From the NCBI RefSeq assembly GCF_016865235.1, contig NZ_CP064030.1, positions 3,596,001-3,660,000 on the forward strand: a stretch of 64,000 nt of DNA. The letters are read 5' to 3'. Source of the stretch: Dyella caseinilytica (lineage in GTDB: Bacteria > Pseudomonadota > Gammaproteobacteria > Xanthomonadales > Rhodanobacteraceae). This document shows positions 8,119 to 16,260 of the stretch, in pieces (within the stretch, counting starts at the first letter, position 1; each line of letters starts with the position of its first letter). The position numbers and the translations under genes are program-made. The notes below the pieces were generated by a model. It had not been told where the DNA came from. It was given only the letters and a program-made list of their open reading frames with translations, and did no database searches.

Positions 8119-8760
8119 ATGAACGTACGCACCCTGACACCGTTGGATCGCTTGCTTGCCGGTATCGAACGCGCGCTCGAAACAGTGGCCGGATCACCCG
8201 AAGCACACCGCGTTTCACCTTCGCACGGCATCGCCGAGGCCGAGCTGGACGACGCCGAACGCGAACACGCTGCTGGCCTTATGCGTATCAACCACACCGG
8301 CGAAGTTTGCGCGCAGGCGCTTTATGACGGGCAAGCCGCACTGGCGCGCAAGGAAGAAAACCGCACCCATTTGCAGCACGCCGCCGCTGAAGAAACCGAT
8401 CACCTGGCGTGGTGCGCCCAGCGCCTGCACGAACTGGATAGCCGCCCCAGCCTGCTGAATCCGCTGTGGTACGCCGGCAGCTACGCGATCGGCGCTCTGG
8501 CGGCACTGGCGGGCGACAAGGTGAGTCTTGGCTTTGTGATGGAGACGGAGAAGCAGGTGGAAGCGCACCTCGCCGATCACATGGACAAGCTGCCCGAGCA
8601 GGATGAGCGCTCGCGCGCGGTGTTGAAGCAGATGCAGACGGATGAGGTGCGCCATGCACAGCAGGCGCAGGAGCGAGGCGGCATTGCGCTGCTGTTTCCA
8701 ATTCCGCAGCTGATGCATGCCAGTTCGATGCTGATGAAGACGGTGGCGTATCGGGTTTGA
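8119..8760 (+). CDS. coq7: 2-polyprenyl-3-methyl-6-methoxy-1,4-benzoquinone hydroxylase (demethoxyubiquinone hydroxylase)
   Basis: Di-iron monooxygenase that adds the last ring hydroxyl in ubiquinone synthesis, associated with the inner membrane. The 213-residue product carries the Coq7 iron ligands: the first Glu in MRINHTGEVCAQALY, the EETDH pair, then METEKQVEAHL and the last E-x-x-H in DEVRHAQQA. A central GSYAIGALAAL hydrophobic stretch suits membrane contact. ATG 8119 gives the expected N-terminus; the frame is open well upstream but overlaps the Fe-S gene. Confidence 0.95.
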   Translation: MNVRTLTPLDRLLAGIERALETVAGSPEAHRVSPSHGIAEAELDDAEREHAAGLMRINHTGEVCAQALYDGQAALARKEENRTHLQHAAAEETDHLAWCAQRLHELDSRPSLLNPLWYAGSYAIGALAALAGDKVSLGFVMETEKQVEAHLADHMDKLPEQDERSRAVLKQMQTDEVRHAQQAQERGGIALLFPIPQLMHASSMLMKTVAYRV

Positions 8761-8797
8761 GTTGGGGGTTTGTCTCTTGCCAACACATCCGACCCTG

Positions 8798-8887
8798 CCT
8801 CATCGTCATCCCGGCGAAAGCCGGGATCCAGCGACTTGAGGGCATGAAAGGCACTGGATCCCGGCTTTCGCCGGGATGACGATGAGG
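8798..8887. repeat. Palindromic intergenic repeat, family A (copy 1)
   Basis: Perfect 34-bp inverted repeat (8798-8831 with 8854-8887) around a 22-base centre. The core CGTCATCCCGGCGAAAGC recurs with variation at 10822, 10906, 19996, 53179 and 56370. Confidence 0.8.
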
Positions 8888-8941
8888 TGGTGGTGAATCG
8901 TCCGGGCAAGCGCCAGAGAAGCCATCGCCGAAGAGAAAACG

Positions 8942-8969
8942 AAAAAGCCCGCCTTTCGGCGGGCTTTTT
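8942..8969. terminator. Bidirectional terminator between coq7 and speD
   Basis: AAAAAGCCCGCC, loop TTTC and GGCGGGCTTTTT form a perfect 12-bp stem with T runs on both strands. It lies 1 base past the speD stop codon and about 180 bases past coq7, so it can serve both convergent genes. Confidence 0.92.
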
Positions 8970-8970
8970 G

Positions 8971-9756
8971 TTACATCAGGTTGCGACCGTGGAACAATTC
9001 TTCGATTTCCCGACGCAGCAACTGTTCGATTTTCTGCCGCTCCTTGAACGAAAGATCGTCCGCATGCGCCTCGAACAGGTAGGTGTCGAGGTCGAAGTCC
9101 TTGATGTGCATCTTGGTGTGGAAGATGTTTTCCTGATACACGTTGACGTCGAACATCTCGTACTTCTGGCGAATGTGGCGCGCCAGGTAGTCCTGCACCG
9201 AGTTGATCTTGTGGTCGATGAAGTGCTTTTTGCCCTTCACGTCGCGGGTGAAGCCACGCACGCGGTAATCGCAGACCACGATGTCTGATTCGAAGCTGTC
9301 GATCAGGTAGTTCAGGGCCTTCAGCGGGGAGATCACGCCGCAGGTGGCCACGTCGATGTCCGCGCGGAAGGTCGCAATGCCATTGTGCGGATGCGTTTCC
9401 GGGTAGGTATGGACGGTGATGTGGCTCTTGTCCATGTGCGCCACGACGGCATCGGAAATCGTGTCGCGGCCCAGCTTCTCCACCACCGGCTCTTCGGAGA
9501 TGAGAATGGTCACGGAGGCACCCTGCGGGTCGTAGTCCTGGCGGGCCACGTTGAGGATGTTCGCGCCGATGATCTCGGCCACGTCGGTCAGGATCTGGGT
9601 GAGACGATCGGCGTCATACTGCTCGTCGATGTACTCGATATAGCGCTGGCGCTGATCTTCGGACACCGCATAACAGATGTCGTAAATATTGAAGCTCAGG
9701 GCCTTGGTCAGGTTGTTGAAACCCTGCAGGCGCAGACGGGGAAGTGGTTTCACCAC
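8971..9756 (-). CDS. speD: S-adenosylmethionine decarboxylase, proenzyme
   Basis: Makes decarboxylated SAM, the aminopropyl donor for spermidine. This is the long E. coli-type SpeD (261 residues). The pyruvoyl-forming cleavage should occur between Lys110 and Ser111 in DKSHITVHTYPE. Other hallmarks are GFNNLTKALSFNIYDICYA, the ARQDYDPQGASV strand, ATCGVISPLKALNYLI and VNVYQENIFHTKM. There is no ATG in the conserved region; GTG 9756 is chosen because GGAG precedes it and only a short tail precedes LRLQGFNN. Divergent from clp, as in other xanthomonads. Confidence 0.95.
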   Translation of the reverse strand: MVKPLPRLRLQGFNNLTKALSFNIYDICYAVSEDQRQRYIEYIDEQYDADRLTQILTDVAEIIGANILNVARQDYDPQGASVTILISEEPVVEKLGRDTISDAVVAHMDKSHITVHTYPETHPHNGIATFRADIDVATCGVISPLKALNYLIDSFESDIVVCDYRVRGFTRDVKGKKHFIDHKINSVQDYLARHIRQKYEMFDVNVYQENIFHTKMHIKDFDLDTYLFEAHADDLSFKERQKIEQLLRREIEELFHGRNLM

Positions 9757-10059
9757 GGCGACACTCCATGGCCGGTTTACGGCCGACAGGTGAGGCGGGT
9801 TAGCTACAAGGGTCCCCGCTGGATTGGATAGGCATGCTGGACCCTTATCCTGCACGCCCCTTGTGTACGGACGATGGCAAATGCCACCATCCGCGGAAGA
9901 CTGCGAAGTATGCGGCAAAACGATGAAAAACAGAACCGCGGGGAGGTCCACAGCCGCGTGTCGTCTTTGCCATAATGCAAAAGTCGCAAGGGATGCGTTC
10001 AGTCAATACGGCCGCCGGTAGGGGCGGCCCTTGGGACTACTCAGCTTGGGGAAACTTCT
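9757..10059. other. Divergent speD/clp regulatory region
   Basis: 303 bases without a gene between the two GTG starts. A CATAAT hexamer at 9971-9976 is a possible -10 for clp, but no convincing -35 precedes it. I saw no TGTGA-N6-TCACA-type Clp site. Confidence 0.35.
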
Positions 10060-10755
10060 GTGGTGCAGCTGAAATATCAATTACAACAAGCATTCGAACG
10101 TTCACAGGCTCCACTGGGGTTCGCGCCAGACCCCGCTTCCATGGAGCGATTCCTGGGGCTCTGCCACCGCCGCCGTTATCCCGGCAAGACCGCCATCATC
10201 CGTCCAGGCGACCCGGCCAACACCCTTTATTACGTGATGGAGGGCTCGCTCGCCGTCTGCACCGAGGATGAGCAGGGCCGAGAACTGATCCTGGCCTATA
10301 TCAGCCGCGGCCAGTTCATCGGCGAAATGGGGCTGTTCGTGGAGCAGGCCCAGCGTGAATCCATGGTGCGCACGCGCACGCCATGCGAAATGGCCGAAAT
10401 CAGCTACGAGCGCCTGTTCCAGCTGATGGAAGGCCCGCTGCGCGAGGAATGCCCGAAGATCCTGTTTGCTATCGGCGCCCAGCTCACGCAGCGCCTGCTG
10501 CGCACCTCGCGCCAGGTCAGCCGCATGGCGTTCATGGACGTCACCAACCGCATCTCGCGCACCCTGCTCGACCTGTGCCAGGAGCCGGATGCGATGAGCC
10601 ACCCGGCCGGTACCCAGATCCGCATCTCCCGTCAGGAAGTCAGCCGCATCGTGGGCTGTTCGCGCGAGATGGTGGGTCGCGTGCTCAAGCAGTTGGAGGA
10701 GCAAGGCATGATCGAGGTTTCCGGTAAGACGATCGTGGTGCGCGGCACACGCTGA
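10060..10755 (+). CDS. clp: CRP-like global regulator Clp
   Basis: Cyclic-nucleotide-binding-domain regulator of 231 residues, matching the Xanthomonas Clp in layout. An N-terminal cNMP-binding barrel holds FRPGDP-like IRPGDPANTLYYVMEGSL and GQFIGEMGLFVE, and a C-terminal FNR/CRP winged helix holds the recognition helix SRQEVSRIVGCSREMVGRVLKQL. In Xanthomonas, Clp activates virulence and extracellular enzyme genes and is switched off by c-di-GMP; the GEMGLF(I/V)E stretch containing the reported c-di-GMP-sensitive Glu is kept here. The start is GTG (10060 or 10063) after GGGGAAA. Its regulon in this organism is inferred only. Confidence 0.93.
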   Translation: MVQLKYQLQQAFERSQAPLGFAPDPASMERFLGLCHRRRYPGKTAIIRPGDPANTLYYVMEGSLAVCTEDEQGRELILAYISRGQFIGEMGLFVEQAQRESMVRTRTPCEMAEISYERLFQLMEGPLREECPKILFAIGAQLTQRLLRTSRQVSRMAFMDVTNRISRTLLDLCQEPDAMSHPAGTQIRISRQEVSRIVGCSREMVGRVLKQLEEQGMIEVSGKTIVVRGTR

Positions 10756-10821
10756 GGATTTGCCCCTCCGGGGTGAGTCGCCAACTTGCCCTAGCCGGTT
10801 TATGGGCCACTCCCTGCTTTT

Positions 10822-10845
10822 CCGTCATTCCCGCGAAAGCGGGAG
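10822..10845. repeat. Family A palindromic repeat, single unit (copy 2)
   Basis: A single CGTCATTCCCGCGAAAGCGGGA unit whose CCCGC/GCGGG core self-pairs. It is the same family as the repeat at 8798 but lacks the second arm. Confidence 0.6.
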
Positions 10846-10905
10846 GTTGGCAAATTGGCTATTCGCACAAAAGGCATTCACCCGGGATCCCCAACATCAC
10901 CTTAC

Positions 10906-10983
10906 CGTCATCCCAGCGAAAGCTGGGATCCAGCGTCTTTGCCACATCGAAGGCACCGGATCCCAGCTTTCGCTGGGATGACG
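10906..10983. repeat. Family A palindromic repeat (copy 3)
   Basis: Perfect 26-bp inverted repeat, 10906-10931 with 10958-10983, with internally palindromic arms (CCCAGCGAAAGCTGGG). The 26-base centre is similar in length to copy 1. Confidence 0.8.
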
Positions 10984-11099
10984 AGCAAAAAAGGCCCGCG
11001 CAAACCATCCGTGATGGAGAGGTTTTTTCAAGCCTCCCGCCTTCACGGGAATGAAGGCTGGGCAAGATTGAGCCTTACGGCATCGATCTGCTGCTCGAA

Positions 11100-12050
11100 C
11101 TATGCAGGCTGATAGATCATGTACACATCCGCGCGCTCGTAATGCGAATCCGGGCGGATGTTCGGCTGCAGGTGGAATCCGGCCTTTTCATACATGCCCA
11201 GTGCCGGCTTGAGGCGGCTGCTGGATTCCAGGAACAAGGTTTTGCCCTTGCGCCGGTGAAATTCGGCGATTGCGGCATCAAGCAGACGCTTGCCGGCACC
11301 CATGCCCCGAAAGGTTTCATCGACGCCCATCTTGGTCAGTTCGTACACGCCGGGGGATTCCTGCAGCAAGGCGCAGGTGCCAATGACGTCCTCACCCAGA
11401 TGCGCGAAGAAAATCGCACCGCCGGGTTGCAGGATGTAACGCTCCGGATCGGTCAATACCGCACGGTCGATATCTTCAATGCGGAAATAGCGCTCCAGCC
11501 ATTGCGCGTTCAAGCGATAGAAATGCTCGCGCAACGCCGGTTCGTAGGGAACGATCTCCAGCGGTGTCGACATGATCGCGTCGTGCTCGGCGAGAATCGC
11601 CGCCGCCATCGGGCGCTCCTTCAGGACGCCTTCGCAAGCAGCCAACATATCGAGCAACCGCATGGCGTTCTCGCCCAGCGACGCGGAGACGCCGCGGCGC
11701 ACGGCGCACCAGAGCGGCCCCAATTCCGCCAGCGCACTGTTGGCCTTTTCTGTCAGCGTCAACACCGTACGACGGCCATCCGCCGGGTCGCGCCGCCGCC
11801 GCACCATGCCCGCACGCACCAGTTTGTCGGTGAGCTGGCTGACAGCCGAATGGGTCTGGCCGATGGCATCGGCCACTTCGGTCACCGAGCTGGGGCCGAT
11901 ATCCGACAGGTAGCGCAGCACTGGCATCCAGCGTGATTCGATGCGGGCTCCGCGCGCCTGATAGACCTCATCCACCGCGCCATAGAAGTGATCGCTGAGC
12001 GCTTTGAGACGACTGCCGAGCGCCAGTTTGCCCAGGGATTCGAGGTACAT
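11100..12050 (-). CDS. MarR-type regulator fused to a GNAT N-acetyltransferase
   Basis: Bifunctional protein of 316 residues. Residues 1-150 form a MarR winged helix (SSVTEVADAIGQTHSAVSQLTDKL recognition region, then the DPADGRRTVLTLTEK wing). About 160-316 form a GNAT domain with the acetyl-CoA loop in GVDETFRGMGAGKRLLDAAI (Q/R-x-x-G-x-G/A). The frame is open to TTG 12065, but ATG 12050 gives the conserved start MYLESLGKLALGSRLK. A perfect 14-bp palindrome 20-33 bases upstream suggests autoregulation. Fusions of this layout occur widely in bacteria; the acetylated substrate is not predictable here. Confidence 0.88.
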   Translation of the reverse strand: MYLESLGKLALGSRLKALSDHFYGAVDEVYQARGARIESRWMPVLRYLSDIGPSSVTEVADAIGQTHSAVSQLTDKLVRAGMVRRRRDPADGRRTVLTLTEKANSALAELGPLWCAVRRGVSASLGENAMRLLDMLAACEGVLKERPMAAAILAEHDAIMSTPLEIVPYEPALREHFYRLNAQWLERYFRIEDIDRAVLTDPERYILQPGGAIFFAHLGEDVIGTCALLQESPGVYELTKMGVDETFRGMGAGKRLLDAAIAEFHRRKGKTLFLESSSRLKPALGMYEKAGFHLQPNIRPDSHYERADVYMIYQPA

Positions 12051-12069
12051 GATTCGAGCCAACAAAATG

Positions 12070-12083
12070 CGTTAGCGCTAACG
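12070..12083. promoter_or_regulatory. Perfect palindrome, candidate operator of the MarR-GNAT gene
   Basis: CGTTAGCGCTAACG is a perfect 14-bp palindrome just upstream of the MarR-GNAT start. MarR dimers typically bind palindromes of about this size that overlap their own promoter. Confidence 0.5.
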
Positions 12084-12122
12084 TATCTCGATGGCGACAC
12101 TTCGGCAAGTGTCAGATAAGGC

Positions 12123-12824
12123 TCAAAACCAGGCCACCCGCGTGACCGTCCGGCCAATGGCTTTCTCTACTCGCTTGCACAGCTTGGGCGTGCCGTTGAC
12201 CAGTACGGCCTCGCGGGCCTGTTTGAGCATGGGCACATCGAACATGGAATCGCCGTAGGCGACCCGCCATGCCTTCACGCCGCGAGCGGCCAAGCTTTGC
12301 ACCTTCCGCCGCCCCACGTTGTGCACGGTAATCCGCATGCCAAACCAGCCCGGTTTCAGCTGCGAACCGATCACACCCACTTCCGGCAGACCAAGCTGCG
12401 AAAGCAGACGGGCGGCCAGCACCTGCTCGCACCCCGTCACCACCATCACCTCATCGCCGTCGGCAACGTGCTTGCGCAACGCCAGCAGGCCATCGCGGTA
12501 AAACTGGCGTGGACGACGCACCAGATCATCGGCAAACGCTTCGGCTATCTGCTGATAGCGTTTCTGCCCCATGCCAAACAAGGCCACGTGCACCAGCGCA
12601 CGCGCGCCCCACCATCGCGACAACAACAGACAAAGCAACCACCACGGCATGCTCAGCACGGCGAGCGACTTGCTCAGCCACGACTGCTTGTAGCGATGGC
12701 GCATGAACATCGAAAACGAGTCGCCCTGAAACAGCACGCCGTCGAAATCAAAAAGCACGATGCGCGACGCGCGATCGTCAGCGCCGGTGTTGTCCGGTGC
12801 GATGTTTCTATCCCCTGTCGACAT
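12123..12824 (-). CDS. HAD-IB family phosphatase
   Basis: Haloacid-dehalogenase-fold hydrolase of 233 residues of the SerB/PSPase-like IB type. Motif I is LFDFDGVLFQGDS (nucleophile Asp followed by D+2), motif II is VTGCEQ, motif III is the Lys in VGRRKVQSL, and motif IV is YGDSMFDVPML. A hydrophobic cap segment (LAVLSMPWWLLCLLLSRWW) suggests a lipid-like substrate or membrane contact. It begins 2 bases after trpC and is probably the last gene of trpGDC, although a tryptophan-pathway role is not implied. Confidence 0.85.
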   Translation of the reverse strand: MSTGDRNIAPDNTGADDRASRIVLFDFDGVLFQGDSFSMFMRHRYKQSWLSKSLAVLSMPWWLLCLLLSRWWGARALVHVALFGMGQKRYQQIAEAFADDLVRRPRQFYRDGLLALRKHVADGDEVMVVTGCEQVLAARLLSQLGLPEVGVIGSQLKPGWFGMRITVHNVGRRKVQSLAARGVKAWRVAYGDSMFDVPMLKQAREAVLVNGTPKLCKRVEKAIGRTVTRVAWF

Positions 12825-12826
12825 GA

Positions 12827-13621
12827 TCAGTGCGTATCGAACAGCCGCTTCAATTCCAGACCGGGATCTGCAGCGCGCATAAACGCTTCACCGACCAGGA
12901 AAGCGTTGATGCCAGCCTCACGCAAGCGGGCAACATCATCGGGCGTGTGGATGCCGGACTCCGCCACCAGAATGCGGTCGTATTCCATCAGATCCTGCAA
13001 TTGGAGCGACGTATCTAGCGAGGTGTGGAAGGTGCGCAGATTGCGGTTGTTGACGCCGATCAGCGGCACCGGCACGGCCTGGGCACGTTCCAGTTCTTCG
13101 GCATCGTGCACTTCGCACAGCACATCCAGATCCAGATTGGCAGCCAGTAGCGAAAGCTCCAGCAGATCCGCATCGCCCAGGGCCGCCACGATCAGCAGGA
13201 TGCAATCCGCGCCGATGGCTCGCGCCTCATAGACCTGGTACGGATCAATGATGAAATCCTTGCGCAGCACAGGCAGCGAACACGCCGCGCGCGCCTGTTG
13301 CAGGAAATCCTCACTGCCCTGGAAGAAATCCTTGTCGGTCAGTACAGAGAGGCACGCCGCGCCGCCCGCCTCGTAGCTGCGTGCGATCGCCGCGGGATCG
13401 AACTCGGGACGAATCACACCCTTGCTGGGGCTGGCTTTCTTCACTTCCGCGATCACCGCAGGAAGCCCCTCGGCAATCTTGGCCTCGATGGCGGCGGCAA
13501 AGCCGCGAGTGTCGGGCATGTCCTTCACGCGCGCAGACAGCTCTATCAGCGGCAGCTTGGTGCTGCGCTCGGCGAGTTCTTCGGCCTTGCGGGCAAGGAT
13601 GCGTTGAAGGATGTCGGTCAT
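12827..13621 (-). CDS. trpC: Indole-3-glycerol phosphate synthase
   Basis: Closes the indole ring from CdRP in tryptophan synthesis. It is a single-domain TIM barrel of 264 residues, not fused to TrpF. Diagnostic segments are VIAEVKKASPSKG (catalytic Lys), SVLTDKDFFQGS, LPVLRKDFIIDPYQVYEARA, CEVHDAEEL, GVNNRNLRTF and VAESGIHTPDDV. It lies 47 bases after trpD and 2 bases before the HAD gene. Confidence 0.97.
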   Translation of the reverse strand: MTDILQRILARKAEELAERSTKLPLIELSARVKDMPDTRGFAAAIEAKIAEGLPAVIAEVKKASPSKGVIRPEFDPAAIARSYEAGGAACLSVLTDKDFFQGSEDFLQQARAACSLPVLRKDFIIDPYQVYEARAIGADCILLIVAALGDADLLELSLLAANLDLDVLCEVHDAEELERAQAVPVPLIGVNNRNLRTFHTSLDTSLQLQDLMEYDRILVAESGIHTPDDVARLREAGINAFLVGEAFMRAADPGLELKRLFDTH

Positions 13622-13668
13622 GGATGGGTGATCGGCATGGGGGACAAATGAAAGGAGGAGGCTAACAC

Positions 13669-14727
13669 TCAGCCGGTACCCGTATCAGCGAGCCGCTGGG
13701 TGGTTGCCACGAATGTCTCCATTTTGGCACGAGCGGCGCCACTGGCGATGGTCGCACGGGCCAATTCGATGCCGCTGGCAATGGAATTGACCAGACCGGC
13801 GGTATATAGCGCGGCACCCGCATTGAGACACACGATGTCGTGCGGCACGCCGTGTCGATCGTCGAGCGCATCCAGCAGCATGGCCTTGGATTCGGCCACG
13901 TTCTCTACACGCAGATTGCGGCTGGAAGCCATGGCCAAGCCAAAATCTTCCGGTTCGATCTCGTACTCGTGGACATCGCCATTACGCAACTCGCCAACCA
14001 GGGTGGCGGCGCCGAGCGAAATTTCGTCCATGCCATCACGGCCCCACACTACCATCGCATGCTGCGCACCGAGTGCCTGCAACGCGCGTATCTGGATACC
14101 CACAAGATCCGGATGGAAAACTCCCATCAGGATATTTGGCGCACCGGCAGGATTGGTGAGTGGCCCAAGGATATTGAACAGCGTGCGTACTCCCATCTCC
14201 TTGCGCACCGGCGAAACCACTTTCATTGCCGGATGATGGTTGGGTGCATACATGAAACCGATATCGGTCTCGATCATGCACTGCGTGACCTGCGCCGGCG
14301 AAAGTTCGATCTTCGCTCCCAGCGCCTCAAGCACATCCGCACTGCCCGACTTCGACGACACGCTGCGCGAACCATGCTTGGCGATCCGCGCGCCAGCCGC
14401 TGCCGCGACAAACATGGAAGCGGTAGAAATATTAAAGCTGGACGCTCCGTCGCCACCGGTGCCGACGATATCCAGAAAATGTGGATGCGGTGGCGCATCC
14501 ACCTTGGCCGATAGCTCACGCATCACGCGTGCTGCGCCGGTGATTTCGCCAACCGTCTCTTTCTTCACACGCAGGCCGGTGATGATCGCCGCGGTCATCA
14601 ACGGACTCACTTCACCATTCATGATCTGCCGCATGAGCGCGATCATCTCGTCATGGAAGATCTCGCGATGCTCGATCGTCCGCTGAAGCGCTTCTTGCGG
14701 CGTGATGGTGATCGCGCGCCCGGTCAT
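13669..14727 (-). CDS. trpD: Anthranilate phosphoribosyltransferase
   Basis: Transfers phosphoribose from PRPP to anthranilate. The 352-residue product has the N-terminal helical bundle, the PRPP loop DIVGTGGDGASSFNIST, the KHGSRSVSSKSGSADVLEALG segment and the NILGPLTNPA stretch. Its ATG overlaps the trpG stop (ATGA), a sign of translational coupling in trpG-trpD-trpC. Confidence 0.97.
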   Translation of the reverse strand: MTGRAITITPQEALQRTIEHREIFHDEMIALMRQIMNGEVSPLMTAAIITGLRVKKETVGEITGAARVMRELSAKVDAPPHPHFLDIVGTGGDGASSFNISTASMFVAAAAGARIAKHGSRSVSSKSGSADVLEALGAKIELSPAQVTQCMIETDIGFMYAPNHHPAMKVVSPVRKEMGVRTLFNILGPLTNPAGAPNILMGVFHPDLVGIQIRALQALGAQHAMVVWGRDGMDEISLGAATLVGELRNGDVHEYEIEPEDFGLAMASSRNLRVENVAESKAMLLDALDDRHGVPHDIVCLNAGAALYTAGLVNSIASGIELARATIASGAARAKMETFVATTQRLADTGTG

Positions 14728-15323
14728 GCGGCGAGCTTTTGCAGTGGCAGGCCCAGGAAGTTACGCAACAGGTCGTGGCCATATTGGGTAAGAATCGACT
14801 CAGGATGGAACTGCACGCCTTCCACCGCCAGCGTCTTGTGCCGCAAACCCATGATCTCGTCGATCGAACCGTCGGGATTTTCCGTCCACGCGGTAATCTC
14901 CAGACAATCGGGCAAGGACGCCTGCTCCACGACCAGCGAGTGATAGCGGGTGGCTTCGAACGGATCCGGCAGCCCGGCGAACACACCTTTGCCGAGATGG
15001 CGCACGGGCGAGGTCTTGCCATGCATGATCTGCTTGGCGCGAATCACCTTCCCGCCAAACGCCTGACCGATCGCCTGATGGCCAAGACAGACGCCGAACA
15101 CAGGAATCTCCCCCGACAGTTCGCGCAGCACATCCAGCGACACACCGGCATCATCCGGCGTACCAGGCCCTGGCGAAATCATGATGTGCGACGGCCTCAG
15201 CGAGCGGATGCCCGCGACATCCATCGCATCGTTGCGCACCACTTTTACCTCCTGCCCCAACTCGCCGAGGTACTGCACGAGGTTGAAGGTGAAGCTGTCG
15301 TAATTGTCGATCATCAGCAACAT
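14724..15323 (-). CDS. trpG: Anthranilate synthase component II (glutamine amidotransferase)
   Basis: Supplies ammonia from glutamine to TrpE. The 199-residue class I amidotransferase has the Cys nucleophile in PVFGVCLGHQAIGQAFGG, the oxyanion strand SPGPGTPDDAG, and the His-Glu pair in VQFHPESILTQYG. Starting at ATG 15323 gives MLLMIDNYDSFTFN; ATG 15314 is possible. A PabA role shared with folate synthesis cannot be excluded, because no separate pabA lies in the window. The 241-base upstream region holds a GC-rich hairpin (15383-15399), but I found no Trp-rich leader peptide. Confidence 0.95.
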   Translation of the reverse strand: MLLMIDNYDSFTFNLVQYLGELGQEVKVVRNDAMDVAGIRSLRPSHIMISPGPGTPDDAGVSLDVLRELSGEIPVFGVCLGHQAIGQAFGGKVIRAKQIMHGKTSPVRHLGKGVFAGLPDPFEATRYHSLVVEQASLPDCLEITAWTENPDGSIDEIMGLRHKTLAVEGVQFHPESILTQYGHDLLRNFLGLPLQKLAA

Positions 15324-15564
15324 GGCGGGGAAAATCCTGTGATAGGCCATTTGGATGGGCTGGACTTGCCGCCCATCCAGCGATGCCGCATCGCGGCATG
15401 GGAGTCCATTGTGCGCGATGGAACGCCTTGCCGTCATCTCACTACTGGCGGCAAGCCTCCGCAAATCCTCATGAAAATCACGCCCATAGGTAAACACCAC
15501 CAGCCTCAACGGTGAGCGCCGCCGCTAATAAAATCAGGGCATTACGCCGTTCGTGATGGGACTG

Positions 15565-16236
15565 TCAGGGTCGACTCAACACATGTCCGGTGTAGCTCTC
15601 GACCACCAGGCTGAACGGTTGATTGTCGGCGGTGTACAGCACAGCCCGATGCTGCAGCACGTGGTCCGGGATCGCCAGGGATGCGCTGCTCGGCGGCGGC
15701 AGGGGCGCTCCGCTGTCCCAGCCTTCCGGCAGCGGCGACCACAGCAGTTCGGCGGACAAGGTTTGACGGCGGAAATGCAACGGCTGCACGACCTTGCCAA
15801 ATGGCACGTCGGAGTTATCCAGTAGCTGATTCATCGCGGCGGTAAGACGCGACGGGACGTACCAGTTGTCTGCGTCGGACAGCACCACATCGCCGCAACT
15901 CAACGCCACGCGGCGATAACGTACCGGTTCATCCGGTCCAATACCCAACAAAGCTCGGGCGCCATCGGGTAGCGGTTTGTCCTCGCCGTGCACACGACGG
16001 GCCACGACCTTCGCGTCGAGCGCCAAGTGGTGCACGCTGCACCAGTGCTCCAGTGTCAACGTCGCGCTTGGATGGCTGAGCAACTCGGCATTCAAGGTTT
16101 GTAATTCGGCCAATGCCTGCGTGCGGCTCAACACGGTATCGGGCCAGCTTTGCGGAGGCTGTTTCGCCAAGGCTGGCAGTGCAACGGCGAGTGAAACAAC
16201 ACCGATGATCGAGTAACGGCAAATACGTTGTGCCAT
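15565..16236 (-). CDS. Secreted protein with chorismate-lyase-like (UbiC-type) features
   Basis: Unassigned protein of 223 residues with a signal peptide (hydrophobic IIGVVSLAVALPALA ending in ALAK). The body resembles the UbiC fold pattern by eye: an Arg-Arg-Val strand (VRYRRVALSCGDVVLSDADN), WYVPSRLT, a D-x-PFG turn (NSDVPFGKVV) comparable to the PLGR region of UbiC, and a closing strand pair (LQHRAVLYTADNQPFSLVVESY). If real, it would be a periplasmic relative rather than the cytosolic ubiquinone enzyme. It starts 25 bases after the acyltransferase stop, with GAAGAG before the ATG, so the two probably form an operon. Confidence 0.6.
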   Translation of the reverse strand: MAQRICRYSIIGVVSLAVALPALAKQPPQSWPDTVLSRTQALAELQTLNAELLSHPSATLTLEHWCSVHHLALDAKVVARRVHGEDKPLPDGARALLGIGPDEPVRYRRVALSCGDVVLSDADNWYVPSRLTAAMNQLLDNSDVPFGKVVQPLHFRRQTLSAELLWSPLPEGWDSGAPLPPPSSASLAIPDHVLQHRAVLYTADNQPFSLVVESYTGHVLSRP

Positions 16237-16260
16237 GTCTCTTCGTTCCCGTTCATGGGC

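Larger units (their letters stand above)
10756..11099. other. Gene-free region carrying family A repeats
   Basis: 344 bases between convergent clp and the MarR-GNAT gene. They hold a single short palindromic half unit (10822-10845) and a full inverted repeat (10906-10983). No gene, RNA or T-tailed terminator is evident. Confidence 0.5.

Noticed and set aside
15324..15564. Trp-leader attenuator upstream of trpG
   Set aside because: A hairpin occurs at 15383-15399, but no short frame with consecutive Trp codons and no T-tailed terminator hairpin were found.
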